A stretch of DNA of 64,000 bases from NCBI GenBank assembly GCA_037893225.1, contig JAZGUH010000002.1:2790001-2854000 (forward strand), in the 5' to 3' direction. The translations under genes were made by a program, and so were the position numbers. Origin of the DNA: Hippasteria phrygiana (lineage: Eukaryota > Echinodermata > Asteroidea > Valvatida > Goniasteridae). This document shows, piece after piece, positions 45,626-58,528 of the stretch. Within the stretch, counting starts at the first letter, position 1. Each line of letters starts with the position of its first letter. The notes beneath the pieces are model-generated. The model searched no databases. It worked only from the letters and a program-made list of their open reading frames with translations, and was not told where the DNA came from.

Positions 45626-46482
45626 TTCTGGCCTCGATAGTGTGTCTGGGTTAGTGGCTGACGGAGATGGGTTTGATGCTGTTTTTGATACGGGTGTGGG
45701 TAGTACTGATTTGCCATTTGAAAACCCGTCGGGACATCACGATTCGCTGCAGCCCGCTCCTTCACGACATCAGAGTACAAGGTCTTGCCGAACGGGGTTC
45801 TCTGGTGTGTGATGCGGCTAGCAGTGGTCTTATGTGGTCCTGCGACGTGTTGGATAATGTTCATGACAAGTAGACGCACTCCTGTCGAGTTGAGGTGCAC
45901 GCCATCCGATACAAGGTGATTTGGGTTTATGTTTCCATTGTTAATGAAGCCCCAGTTATTTTGTCTTGCTATTGACTTAAGCAGATTATTAGAGTCATCT
46001 ACCTTCTTGCGTTTTGGCACTGTTTGGTTTTTGCGATGTATAATCGACGAGATTGTTACTGATCTTGGTTGTAGTGATTCACCAAGGGAAGTGATCTTTG
46101 CAGCAATAGTCTCTGGGTTGTCAGAAGTATTATTGGTCCCAACATGAAGGATTACTCCAGAGACGTCGTGCTTGGCCGACAGTTGTATGGAGTTAGGAGC
46201 AAGATCTTCGATTTTTGCTCCGCGCATGGTATGGCACATCACTTTCTTTTACCTGCTCAATCTCCTGGGTTGTAGCCGTTTGATCATTGAGTCACCGATA
46301 ATTAGGATATCTGCATGGTTGTGTTCGCTAGGTGTGGGTGGCCGTTTTTTCATGGTAGGTGTCGGTTTCTGCTTTGTAGCGGTCAGTTTTTTGGTGCTTT
46401 TCCCGGTATTGTTCGAGCTGCTCTTGAAAGGAGGCCTTGCTTTTTGAGGGACATGGCTTGTTTGGGGGAGTACAGGACCCAT
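45562..46482 (-). pseudogene. ORF1 esterase pseudogene, copy 4
   Basis: The most changed copy: Pro190 to Gln (KQHQTHL) in the tail, and two silent changes (near 46182 and 46393). Stop at 46249-46251. Confidence 0.88.
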
Positions 46483-46526
46483 GTTTCTTGCCAGGCTGGA
46501 CTGATATATGGGTAGGGTTTAATAGT

Positions 46527-48036
46527 TAACGTTAAACGAACGTTCACTTTTAGTTAGTTTTGTCAATGTTGTAAATTTGTTGATTTCAGTACGTTGTTTT
46601 AACGTAGATTTTATGTTACATGCTTCTCTGAATTTAGGGGTTAATTTTTCAACATTGATTGAACGTTGTTATCAGGTTAGTACCCACGATTCATTTTCCG
46701 TCATCCTTCCAACGTTAAAAAATCGTTTACATTCGGTTTGTAAGGTTGGTTCAAGAATGGTTGACTATATAACGTTAAAACATTGTTTGAACTTGGTTAG
46801 CAATGTTGGCCAATGTCAGTTCATTGGATAACGTTAAAACAGCGTTAGCAGAAGGTATGGTGAGGTTGATTGAACCGTGGTTCACGGAACAACGTTAAAG
46901 CATCGTATTCGGGAGGTTAGCGAGGTTGGTTGAACCGAGGCTCATTAAACAACGTTAAAGCAGCGTTTGAAGAAGGTTAGCGAGGTTGGTTGAACCGAGG
47001 TTCGCAAAAGAACGTTAAAGCAACGCTTACCGACAGTCAGCGAGGTTGGTTGAACAACCGTTTACTAAACAACGTTAAAGCATCATTTGCGGAAGGTTGG
47101 TGAGGTTAACTGAACCGTGGTTCACGGAACAACGTTAAAGCATCGTATTCGGGAGGTTAGCGAGGTTGGTTGAACCGATGTTCACTAAACAATGTTAATG
47201 CAGCCTTTGCAGAAGGTTAGCGATGTTGGTTGAACGGTAGTTCTCTGAACAACGTTAAAGCATTGTTTACAGTAGGTTAGCGAGGTTAGTTGAACGGTGG
47301 TTCACTTTTAAACCTTGAAAAATCGTTGGTCGCAGGTTAGCAATGTTCGTTGAATTACGGTTAATTGTATAACGTTAGAGTATCGTTTGCTGAATGTAAT
47401 GATGGTCGATTGAAAGGTAGTTAATTGAACAACGTTAAGGCATCGTTTTCAGTAGGTTATCGAGGTGAGTTCAACGGCGGTTCTCTGAACAAGGTTAAAG
47501 CATTGTTTACCGTAGGTATAAGGGACGTTAGTTGAACGGTGGTTCTATAAACAACGTTATAGTATCGTTCTCGGAAGGTAAGCGAGGTTGGTTGAATGGT
47601 GGTTCACTTTAAAACGTTGAAAAATCGTTGGTCGAAGGTTAGCAATGTTGGTTAAATTAAGGTTTATAGAAAGACGTTGGATCATCGTTTGCTGAAGGTG
47701 AGCGAGGTTGGTAGAGGTATTGTTACCTGAATAACGTTAAAACGTCGTTTGCTGAAGGTAACGGAGGTTGGTTGAATGGTGGTTAACTGAACAACGTTAA
47801 GGCATCGTTTTCAGTAGGTTAGCGAGGTTAGCTGAACAGGGGTTCTACAATCAACGTTATACATGTAGTGTCGTTTTAAGAGGGTAACCAAGGTCATTTG
47901 AATGGTGGTTAACAAATCAACGTTAGCATCGTTCGGCGGAGGGTTCCGAAGTTAGTTGAATGGTGGTTCCCCAGACAGCACGCAAACGTAGGAACAACGT
48001 TACGTGAACGTTTGCCGCATTACTACTTTAACGTTA
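46527..48036. repeat. 60-bp minisatellite block, unit 5
   Basis: Carries three of the four B-haplotype changes (47109, 47471, 47650), spread over about 540 bp. Confidence 0.9.
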
Positions 48037-48625
48037 AACCAAAACAAGAAATAATTGGGTTTGAGTTTATACTATCATCGTCAACTGAAACATCATAATT
48101 AATGTCCCCAGTTGCAATAATTTCTTTACATTCACAGGAGGCCTTATTAATAATATCACTTAGTTTATCAATGAATTCAACAGAGCTTGAAGGTGGCCTA
48201 TAAATAGAACTAATAAGCACAGGCTGTCTTTGTTTACACTTAATTTCAACCCATATGCACTCGACATCATCTGTTTCAAGATCCTCACGACGAGTGAAAG
48301 TTAAATTGTTTCGGATGTACATGGCAACCCCACCACCATGCCGGTTCCTGTCTTTTCTGAAAATGGAAAAATTTGGTAATGTGATTTCATCGTCGGAGAT
48401 TGAGGCATTGCAGAAAGTTTCATTTAGACAGATGATATCAAATGGATTTGTAGACATTAACATTTTAAATTGGTCAAATTTGTTTATTAAACTTCTCACA
48501 TTAAGATGGGCGAACGAGAATCCCCCGGAGCTTCGGTTGTAGATAACGCCATCTGTTAAGTCTATCGTAGATTTTTGCCTTGTGGATTGAGCAGCTGTCT
48601 GACCGTTTTTAGGTATTGATTCCAT
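48023..48625 (-). pseudogene. ORF2 endonuclease fragment, copy 5
   Basis: Ile55 to Met (FKMLM), a B-haplotype marker. Confidence 0.9.
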
Positions 48626-49482
48626 TTCTGGCCTCGATAGTGTGTCTGGGTTAGTGGCTGACGGAGATGGGTTGGATGCTGTTTTTGATACGGGTGTGGG
48701 TAGTACTGATTTGCCATTTGAAAACCCGTCGGGACATCACGATTCGCTGCAGCCCGCTCCTTCACGACATCAGAGTACAAGGTCTTGCCGAACGGGGTTC
48801 TCTGGTGTGTGATGCGGCTAGCAGTGGTCTTATGTGGTCCTGCGACGTGTTGGATAATGTTCATGACAAGTAGACGCACTCCTGTCGAGTTGAGGTGCAC
48901 GCCATCCGATACAAGGTGATTTGGGTTTATGTTTCCATTGTTAATGAAGCCCCAGTTATTTTGTCTTGCTATTGACTTAAGCAGATTATTAGAGTCATCT
49001 ACCTTCTTGCGTTTTGGCACTGTTTGGTTTTTGCGATGTATAATCGACGAGATTGTTACTGATCTTGGTTGTAGTGATTCACCAAGGGAAGTGATCTTTG
49101 CAGCAATAGTCTCTGGGTTGTCAGAAGTATTATTGGTCCCAACATGAAGGATTACTCCAGAGACGTCGTGCTTGGCCGACAGCTGTATGGAGTTAGGAGC
49201 AAGATCTTCGATTTTTGCTCCGCGCATGGTATGGCACATCACTTTCTTTTACCTGCTCAATCTCCTGGGTTGTAGCCGTTTGATCATTGAGTCACCGATA
49301 ATTAGGATATCTGCATGGTTGTGTTCGCTAGGTGTGGGTGGCCGTTTTTTCATGGTAGGTGTCGGTTTCTGCTTTGTAGCGGTCAGTTTTTTTGTGCTTT
49401 TCCCGGTATTGTTCGAGCTGCTCTTGAAAGGAGGCCTTGCTTTTTGAGGGACATGGCTTGTTTGGGGGAGTACAGGACCCAT
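48562..49482 (-). pseudogene. ORF1 esterase pseudogene, copy 5
   Basis: Common protein sequence. Joins a B-type unit on its ORF2 side to a C-type unit on its 5' side. Stop at 49249-49251. Confidence 0.88.
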
Positions 49483-49526
49483 GTTTCTTGCCAGGCTGGA
49501 CTGATATATGGGTAGGGTTTAATAGT

Positions 49527-51037
49527 TAACGTTAAACGAACGTTCACTTTTAGTTAGTTTTGTCAATGTTGTAAATTTGTTGATTTCAGTACGTTGTTTT
49601 AACGTAGATTTTATGTTACATGCTTCTCTGAATTTAGGGGTTAATTTTTCAACATTGATTGAACGTTGTTATCAGGTTAGTACCCACGATTCATTTTCCG
49701 TCATCCTTCCAACGTTAAAAAATCGTTTACATTCGGTTTGTAAGGTTGGTTCAAGAATGGTTGACTATATAACGTTAAAACATTGTTTGAACTTGGTTAG
49801 CAATGTTGGCCAATGTCAGTTCATTGGATAACGTTAAAACAGCGTTAGCAGAAGGTATGGTGAGGTTGATTGAACCGTGGTTCACGGAACAACGTTAAAG
49901 CATCGTATTCGGGAGGTTAGCGAGGTTGGTTGAACCGAGGCTCAATAAACAACGTTAAAGCAGCGTTTGAAGAAGGTTAGCGAGGTTGGTTGAACCGAGG
50001 TTCGCAAAAGAACGTTAAAGCAACGCTTACCGACAGTCAGCGAGGTTGGTTGAACAACCGTTTACTAAACAACGTTAAAGCATCATTTGCGGAAGGTTGG
50101 TGAGGTTAATTGAACCGTGGTTCACGGAACAACGTTAAAGCATCGTATTCGGGAGGTTAGCGAGGTTGGTTGAACCGATGTTCACTAAACAATGTTAATG
50201 CAGCCTTTGCAGAAGGTTAGCGATGTTGGTTGAACGGTAGTTCTCTGAACAACGTTAAAGCATTGTTTACAGTAGGTTAGCGAGGTTAGTTGAACGGTGG
50301 TTCACTTTTAAACCTTGAAAAATCGTTGGTCGCAGGTTAGCAATGTTCGTTGAATTACGGTTAATTGTATAACGTTAGAGTATCGTTTGCTGAATGTAAT
50401 GATGGTCGATTGAAAGGTAGTTAATTGAACAACGTTAAGGCATCGTTTTCAGTAGGTTATCGAGGTGAGTTGAACGGCGGTTCTCTGAACAAGGTTAAAG
50501 CATTGTTTACCGTAGGTATAAGGGACGTTAGTTGAACGGTGGTTCTATAAACAACGTTATAGTATCGTTCTCGGAAGGTAAGCGAGGTTGGTTGAATGGT
50601 GGTTCACTTTAAAACGTTGAAAAATCGTTGGTCGAAGGTTAGCAATGTTAGTTAAATTAAGGTTTATAGAAAGACGTTGGATCATCGTTTGCTGAAGGTG
50701 AGCGAGGTTGGTAGAGGTATTGTTACCTGAATAACGTTAAAACGTCGTTTGCTGAAGGTAACGGAGGTTGGTTGAATGGTGGTTAACTGAACAACGTTAA
50801 GGCATCGTTTTCAGTAGGTTAGCGAGGTTAGCTGAACAGGGGTTCTACAATCAACGTTATACATTGTAGTGTCGTTTTAAGAGGGTAACCAAGGTCATTT
50901 GAATGGTGGTTAACAAATCAACGTTAGCATCGTTCGGCGGAGGGTTCCGAAGTTAGTTGAATGGTGGTTCCCCAGACAGCACGCAAACGTAGGAACAACG
51001 TTACGTGAACGTTTGCCGCATTACTACTTTAACGTTA
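49527..51037. repeat. 60-bp minisatellite block, unit 6
   Basis: C haplotype: T-to-A change at about 49944 and the added T at about 50864. Confidence 0.9.
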
Positions 51038-51626
51038 AACCAAAACAAGAAATAATTGGGTTTGAGTTTATACTATCATCGTCAACTGAAACATCATAAT
51101 TAATGTCCCCAGTTGCAATAATTTCTTTACATTCACAGGAGGCCTTATTAATAATATCACTTAGTTTATCAATGAATTCAACAGAGCTTGAAGGTGGCCT
51201 ATAAATAGAACTAATAAGCACAGGCTGTCTTTGTTTACACTTAATTTCAACCCATATGCACTCGACATCATCTGTTTCAAGATCCTCACGACGAGTGAAA
51301 GTTAAATTGTTTCGGATGTACATGGCAACCCCACCACCATGCCGGTTCCTGTCTTTTCTGAAAATGGAAAAATTTGGTAATGTGATTTCATCGTCGGAGA
51401 TTGAGGCATTGCAGAAAGTTTCATTTAGACAGATGATATCAAATGGATTTGTAGACATTAAAATTTTAAATTGGTCAAATTTGTTTATTAAACTTCTCAC
51501 ATTAAGATGGGCGAACGAGAATCCCCCGGAGCTTCGGTTGTAGATAACGCCATCTGTTAAGTCTATCGTAGATTTTTGCCTTGTGGATTGAGCAGCTGTC
51601 TGACCGTTTTTAGGTATTGATTCCAT
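51024..51626 (-). pseudogene. ORF2 endonuclease fragment, copy 6
   Basis: Common protein (Ile55), on a C-type unit. Confidence 0.9.
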
Positions 51627-52483
51627 TTCTGGCCTCGATAGTGTGTCTGGGTTAGTGGCTGACGGAGATGGGTTGGATGCTGTTTTTGATACGGGTGTGG
51701 GTAGTACTGATTTGCCATTTGAAAACCCGTCGGGACATCACGATTCGCTGCAGCCCGCTCCTTCACGACATCAGAGTACAAGGTCTTGCCGAACGGGGTT
51801 CTCTGGTGTGTGATGCGGCTAGCAGTGGTCTTATGTGGTCCTGCGACGTGTTGGATAATGTTCATGACAAGTAGACGCACTCCTGTCGAGTTGAGGTGCA
51901 CGCCATCCGATACAAGGTGATTTGGGTTTATGTTTCCATTGTTAATGAAGCCCCAGTTATTTTGTCTTGCTATTGACTTAAGCAGATTATTAGAGTCATC
52001 TACCTTCTTGCGTTTTGGCACTGTTTGGTTTTTGCGATGTATAATCGACGAGATTGTTACTGATCTTGGTTGTAGTGATTCACCAAGGGAAGTGATCTTT
52101 GCAGCAATAGTCTCTGGGTTGTCAGAAGTATTATTGGTCCCAACATGAAGGATTACTCCAGAGACGTCGTGCTTGGCCGACAGCTGTATGGAGTTAGGAG
52201 CAAGATCTTCGATTTTTGCTCCGCGCATGGTATGGCACATCACTTTCTTTTACCTGCTCAATCTCCTGGGTTGTAGCCGTTTGATCATTGAGTCACCGAT
52301 AATTAGGATATCTGCATGGTTGTGTTCGCTAGGTGTGGGTGGCCGTTTTTTCATGGTAGGTGTCGGTTTCTGCTTTGTAGCGGTCAGTTTTTTTGTGCTT
52401 TTCCCGGTATTGTTCGAGCTGCTCTTGAAAGGAGGCCTTGCTTTTTGAGGGACATGGCTTGTTTGGGGGAGTACAGGACCCAT
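51563..52483 (-). pseudogene. ORF1 esterase pseudogene, copy 6
   Basis: Common protein sequence across a C-to-B unit boundary. Stop at 52250-52252. Confidence 0.88.
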
Positions 52484-52527
52484 GTTTCTTGCCAGGCTGG
52501 ACTGATATATGGGTAGGGTTTAATAGT

Positions 52528-54037
52528 TAACGTTAAACGAACGTTCACTTTTAGTTAGTTTTGTCAATGTTGTAAATTTGTTGATTTCAGTACGTTGTTT
52601 TAACGTAGATTTTATGTTACATGCTTCTCTGAATTTAGGGGTTAATTTTTCAACATTGATTGAACGTTGTTATCAGGTTAGTACCCACGATTCATTTTCC
52701 GTCATCCTTCCAACGTTAAAAAATCGTTTACATTCGGTTTGTAAGGTTGGTTCAAGAATGGTTGACTATATAACGTTAAAACATTGTTTGAACTTGGTTA
52801 GCAATGTTGGCCAATGTCAGTTCATTGGATAACGTTAAAACAGCGTTAGCAGAAGGTATGGTGAGGTTGATTGAACCGTGGTTCACGGAACAACGTTAAA
52901 GCATCGTATTCGGGAGGTTAGCGAGGTTGGTTGAACCGAGGCTCATTAAACAACGTTAAAGCAGCGTTTGAAGAAGGTTAGCGAGGTTGGTTGAACCGAG
53001 GTTCGCAAAAGAACGTTAAAGCAACGCTTACCGACAGTCAGCGAGGTTGGTTGAACAACCGTTTACTAAACAACGTTAAAGCATCATTTGCGGAAGGTTG
53101 GTGAGGTTAACTGAACCGTGGTTCACGGAACAACGTTAAAGCATCGTATTCGGGAGGTTAGCGAGGTTGGTTGAACCGATGTTCACTAAACAATGTTAAT
53201 GCAGCCTTTGCAGAAGGTTAGCGATGTTGGTTGAACGGTAGTTCTCTGAACAACGTTAAAGCATTGTTTACAGTAGGTTAGCGAGGTTAGTTGAACGGTG
53301 GTTCACTTTTAAACCTTGAAAAATCGTTGGTCGCAGGTTAGCAATGTTCGTTGAATTACGGTTAATTGTATAACGTTAGAGTATCGTTTGCTGAATGTAA
53401 TGATGGTCGATTGAAAGGTAGTTAATTGAACAACGTTAAGGCATCGTTTTCAGTAGGTTATCGAGGTGAGTTCAACGGCGGTTCTCTGAACAAGGTTAAA
53501 GCATTGTTTACCGTAGGTATAAGGGACGTTAGTTGAACGGTGGTTCTATAAACAACGTTATAGTATCGTTCTCGGAAGGTAAGCGAGGTTGGTTGAATGG
53601 TGGTTCACTTTAAAACGTTGAAAAATCGTTGGTCGAAGGTTAGCAATGTTGGTTAAATTAAGGTTTATAGAAAGACGTTGGATCATCGTTTGCTGAAGGT
53701 GAGCGAGGTTGGTAGAGGTATTGTTACCTGAATAACGTTAAAACGTCGTTTGCTGAAGGTAACGGAGGTTGGTTGAATGGTGGTTAACTGAACAACGTTA
53801 AGGCATCGTTTTCAGTAGGTTAGCGAGGTTAGCTGAACAGGGGTTCTACAATCAACGTTATACATGTAGTGTCGTTTTAAGAGGGTAACCAAGGTCATTT
53901 GAATGGTGGTTAACAAATCAACGTTAGCATCGTTCGGCGGAGGGTTCCGAAGTTAGTTGAATGGTGGTTCCCCAGACAGCACGCAAACGTAGGAACAACG
54001 TTACGTGAACGTTTGCCGCATTACTACTTTAACGTTA
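52528..54037. repeat. 60-bp minisatellite block, unit 7
   Basis: B haplotype; matches the block of unit 5 at all three B sites. Confidence 0.9.
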
Positions 54038-54626
54038 AACCAAAACAAGAAATAATTGGGTTTGAGTTTATACTATCATCGTCAACTGAAACATCATAAT
54101 TAATGTCCCCAGTTGCAATAATTTCTTTACATTCACAGGAGGCCTTATTAATAATATCACTTAGTTTATCAATGAATTCAACAGAGCTTGAAGGTGGCCT
54201 ATAAATAGAACTAATAAGCACAGGCTGTCTTTGTTTACACTTAATTTCAACCCATATGCACTCGACATCATCTGTTTCAAGATCCTCACGACGAGTGAAA
54301 GTTAAATTGTTTCGGATGTACATGGCAACCCCACCACCATGCCGGTTCCTGTCTTTTCTGAAAATGGAAAAATTTGGTAATGTGATTTCATCGTCGGAGA
54401 TTGAGGCATTGCAGAAAGTTTCATTTAGACAGATGATATCAAATGGATTTGTAGACATTAACATTTTAAATTGGTCAAATTTGTTTATTAAACTTCTCAC
54501 ATTAAGATGGGCGAACGAGAATCCCCCGGAGCTTCGGTTGTAGATAACGCCATCTGTTAAGTCTATCGTAGATTTTTGCCTTGTGGATTGAGCAGCTGTC
54601 TGACCGTTTTTAGGTATTGATTCCAT
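54024..54626 (-). pseudogene. ORF2 endonuclease fragment, copy 7
   Basis: Met55, B haplotype. Confidence 0.9.
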
Positions 54627-55483
54627 TTCTGGCCTCGATAGTGTGTCTGGGTTAGTGGCTGACGGAGATGGGTTGGATGCTGTTTTTGATACGGGTGTGG
54701 GTAGTACTGATTTGCCATTTGAAAACCCGTCGGGACATCACGATTCGCTGCAGCCCGCTCCTTCACGACATCAGAGTACAAGGTCTTGCCGAACGGGGTT
54801 CTCTGGTGTGTGATGCGGCTAGCAGTGGTCTTATGTGGTCCTGCGACGTGTTGGATAATGTTCATGACAAGTAGACGCACTCCTGTCGAGTTGAGGTGCA
54901 CGCCATCCGATACAAGGTGATTTGGGTTTATGTTTCCATTGTTAATGAAGCCCCAGTTATTTTGTCTTGCTATTGACTTAAGCAGATTATTAGAGTCATC
55001 TACCTTCTTGCGTTTTGGCACTGTTTGGTTTTTGCGATGTATAATCGACGAGATTGTTACTGATCTTGGTTGTAGTGATTCACCAAGGGAAGTGATCTTT
55101 GCAGCAATAGTCTCTGGGTTGTCAGAAGTATTATTGGTCCCAACATGAAGGATTACTCCAGAGACGTCGTGCTTGGCCGACAGCTGTATGGAGTTAGGAG
55201 CAAGATCTTCGATTTTTGCTCCGCGCATGGTATGGCACATCACTTTCTTTTACCTGCTCAATCTCCTGGGTTGTAGCCGTTTGATCATTGAGTCACCGAT
55301 AATTAGGATATCTGCATGGTTGTGTTCGCTAGGTGTGGGTGGCCGTTTTTTCATGGTAGGTGTCGGTTTCTGCTTTGTAGCGGTCAGTTTTTTTGTGCTT
55401 TTCCCGGTATTGTTCGAGCTGCTCTTGAAAGGAGGCCTTGCTTTTTGAGGGACATGGCTTGTTTGGGGGAGTACAGGACCCAT
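54563..55483 (-). pseudogene. ORF1 esterase pseudogene, copy 7
   Basis: Common protein sequence across a B-to-C unit boundary. Stop at 55250-55252. Confidence 0.88.
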
Positions 55484-55527
55484 GTTTCTTGCCAGGCTGG
55501 ACTGATATATGGGTAGGGTTTAATAGT

Positions 55528-57038
55528 TAACGTTAAACGAACGTTCACTTTTAGTTAGTTTTGTCAATGTTGTAAATTTGTTGATTTCAGTACGTTGTTT
55601 TAACGTAGATTTTATGTTACATGCTTCTCTGAATTTAGGGGTTAATTTTTCAACATTGATTGAACGTTGTTATCAGGTTAGTACCCACGATTCATTTTCC
55701 GTCATCCTTCCAACGTTAAAAAATCGTTTACATTCGGTTTGTAAGGTTGGTTCAAGAATGGTTGACTATATAACGTTAAAACATTGTTTGAACTTGGTTA
55801 GCAATGTTGGCCAATGTCAGTTCATTGGATAACGTTAAAACAGCGTTAGCAGAAGGTATGGTGAGGTTGATTGAACCGTGGTTCACGGAACAACGTTAAA
55901 GCATCGTATTCGGGAGGTTAGCGAGGTTGGTTGAACCGAGGCTCAATAAACAACGTTAAAGCAGCGTTTGAAGAAGGTTAGCGAGGTTGGTTGAACCGAG
56001 GTTCGCAAAAGAACGTTAAAGCAACGCTTACCGACAGTCAGCGAGGTTGGTTGAACAACCGTTTACTAAACAACGTTAAAGCATCATTTGCGGAAGGTTG
56101 GTGAGGTTAATTGAACCGTGGTTCACGGAACAACGTTAAAGCATCGTATTCGGGAGGTTAGCGAGGTTGGTTGAACCGATGTTCACTAAACAATGTTAAT
56201 GCAGCCTTTGCAGAAGGTTAGCGATGTTGGTTGAACGGTAGTTCTCTGAACAACGTTAAAGCATTGTTTACAGTAGGTTAGCGAGGTTAGTTGAACGGTG
56301 GTTCACTTTTAAACCTTGAAAAATCGTTGGTCGCAGGTTAGCAATGTTCGTTGAATTACGGTTAATTGTATAACGTTAGAGTATCGTTTGCTGAATGTAA
56401 TGATGGTCGATTGAAAGGTAGTTAATTGAACAACGTTAAGGCATCGTTTTCAGTAGGTTATCGAGGTGAGTTGAACGGCGGTTCTCTGAACAAGGTTAAA
56501 GCATTGTTTACCGTAGGTATAAGGGACGTTAGTTGAACGGTGGTTCTATAAACAACGTTATAGTATCGTTCTCGGAAGGTAAGCGAGGTTGGTTGAATGG
56601 TGGTTCACTTTAAAACGTTGAAAAATCGTTGGTCGAAGGTTAGCAATGTTAGTTAAATTAAGGTTTATAGAAAGACGTTGGATCATCGTTTGCTGAAGGT
56701 GAGCGAGGTTGGTAGAGGTATTGTTACCTGAATAACGTTAAAACGTCGTTTGCTGAAGGTAACGGAGGTTGGTTGAATGGTGGTTAACTGAACAACGTTA
56801 AGGCATCGTTTTCAGTAGGTTAGCGAGGTTAGCTGAACAGGGGTTCTACAATCAACGTTATACATTGTAGTGTCGTTTTAAGAGGGTAACCAAGGTCATT
56901 TGAATGGTGGTTAACAAATCAACGTTAGCATCGTTCGGCGGAGGGTTCCGAAGTTAGTTGAATGGTGGTTCCCCAGACAGCACGCAAACGTAGGAACAAC
57001 GTTACGTGAACGTTTGCCGCATTACTACTTTAACGTTA
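55528..57038. repeat. 60-bp minisatellite block, unit 8
   Basis: C haplotype at both marker sites. Confidence 0.9.
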
Positions 57039-57627
57039 AACCAAAACAAGAAATAATTGGGTTTGAGTTTATACTATCATCGTCAACTGAAACATCATAA
57101 TTAATGTCCCCAGTTGCAATAATTTCTTTACATTCACAGGAGGCCTTATTAATAATATCACTTAGTTTATCAATGAATTCAACAGAGCTTGAAGGTGGCC
57201 TATAAATAGAACTAATAAGCACAGGCTGTCTTTGTTTACACTTAATTTCAACCCATATGCACTCGACATCATCTGTTTCAAGATCCTCACGACGAGTGAA
57301 AGTTAAATTGTTTCGGATGTACATGGCAACCCCACCACCATGCCGGTTCCTGTCTTTTCTGAAAATGGAAAAATTTGGTAATGTGATTTCATCGTCGGAG
57401 ATTGAGGCATTGCAGAAAGTTTCATTTAGACAGATGATATCAAATGGATTTGTAGACATTAAAATTTTAAATTGGTCAAATTTGTTTATTAAACTTCTCA
57501 CATTAAGATGGGCGAACGAGAATCCCCCGGAGCTTCGGTTGTAGATAACGCCATCTGTTAAGTCTATCGTAGATTTTTGCCTTGTGGATTGAGCAGCTGT
57601 CTGACCGTTTTTAGGTATTGATTCCAT
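57025..57627 (-). pseudogene. ORF2 endonuclease fragment, copy 8
   Basis: Ile55, C haplotype. Confidence 0.9.
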
Positions 57628-58484
57628 TTCTGGCCTCGATAGTGTGTCTGGGTTAGTGGCTGACGGAGATGGGTTGGATGCTGTTTTTGATACGGGTGTG
57701 GGTAGTACTGATTTGCCATTTGAAAACCCGTCGGGACATCACGATTCGCTGCAGCCCGCTCCTTCACGACATCAGAGTACAAGGTCTTGCCGAACGGGGT
57801 TCTCTGGTGTGTGATGCGGCTAGCAGTGGTCTTATGTGGTCCTGCGACGTGTTGGATAATGTTCATGACAAGTAGACGCACTCCTGTCGAGTTGAGGTGC
57901 ACGCCATCCGATACAAGGTGATTTGGGTTTATGTTTCCATTGTTAATGAAGCCCCAGTTATTTTGTCTTGCTATTGACTTAAGCAGATTATTAGAGTCAT
58001 CTACCTTCTTGCGTTTTGGCACTGTTTGGTTTTTGCGATGTATAATCGACGAGATTGTTACTGATCTTGGTTGTAGTGATTCACCAAGGGAAGTGATCTT
58101 TGCAGCAATAGTCTCTGGGTTGTCAGAAGTATTATTGGTCCCAACATGAAGGATTACTCCAGAGACGTCGTGCTTGGCCGACAGCTGTATGGAGTTAGGA
58201 GCAAGATCTTCGATTTTTGCTCCGCGCATGGTATGGCACATCACTTTCTTTTACCTGCTCAATCTCCTGGGTTGTAGCCGTTTGATCATTGAGTCACCGA
58301 TAATTAGGATATCTGCATGGTTGTGTTCGCTAGGTGTGGGTGGCCGTTTTTTCATGGTAGGTGTCGGTTTCTGCTTTGTAGCGGTCAGTTTTTTTGTGCT
58401 TTTCCCGGTATTGTTCGAGCTGCTCTTGAAAGGAGGCCTTGCTTTTTGAGGGACATGGCTTGTTTGGGGGAGTACAGGACCCAT
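57564..58484 (-). pseudogene. ORF1 esterase pseudogene, copy 8
   Basis: Common protein sequence between two C-type units. Stop at 58251-58253. Confidence 0.88.
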
Positions 58485-58528
58485 GTTTCTTGCCAGGCTG
58501 GACTGATATATGGGTAGGGTTTAATAGT

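Larger units (their letters stand above)
42959..45958. repeat. Macrosatellite unit 4
   Basis: GGGG and no extra T. Private changes fall in the retrotransposon part: GGTGTCCTATGAATAG near 45193 and GGGTTTGATG near 45669. Confidence 0.93.
45959..48958. repeat. Macrosatellite unit 5 (haplotype B)
   Basis: Carries the four B markers: TTAACTGAACC (47107), GAGTTCAACGG (47467), AATGTTGGTTAAA (47644) and CATTAACATTTT (48455). Private changes are GACAGTTGTATGG (46179) and TTTTTTGGTGC (46387). Confidence 0.93.
48959..51959. repeat. Macrosatellite unit 6 (haplotype C)
   Basis: Has the C markers CTCAATAAAC (49941) and the extra T (50863), and none of the B markers. Confidence 0.93.
51960..54959. repeat. 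Macrosatellite unit 7 (haplotype B)
   Basis: All four B markers (53108, 53468, 53645, 54456) without the private changes of unit 5. Confidence 0.93.
54960..57960. repeat. Macrosatellite unit 8 (haplotype C)
   Basis: C markers at 55942 (CTCAATAAAC) and 56863 (extra T). I found no difference from unit 6 by eye. Confidence 0.93.
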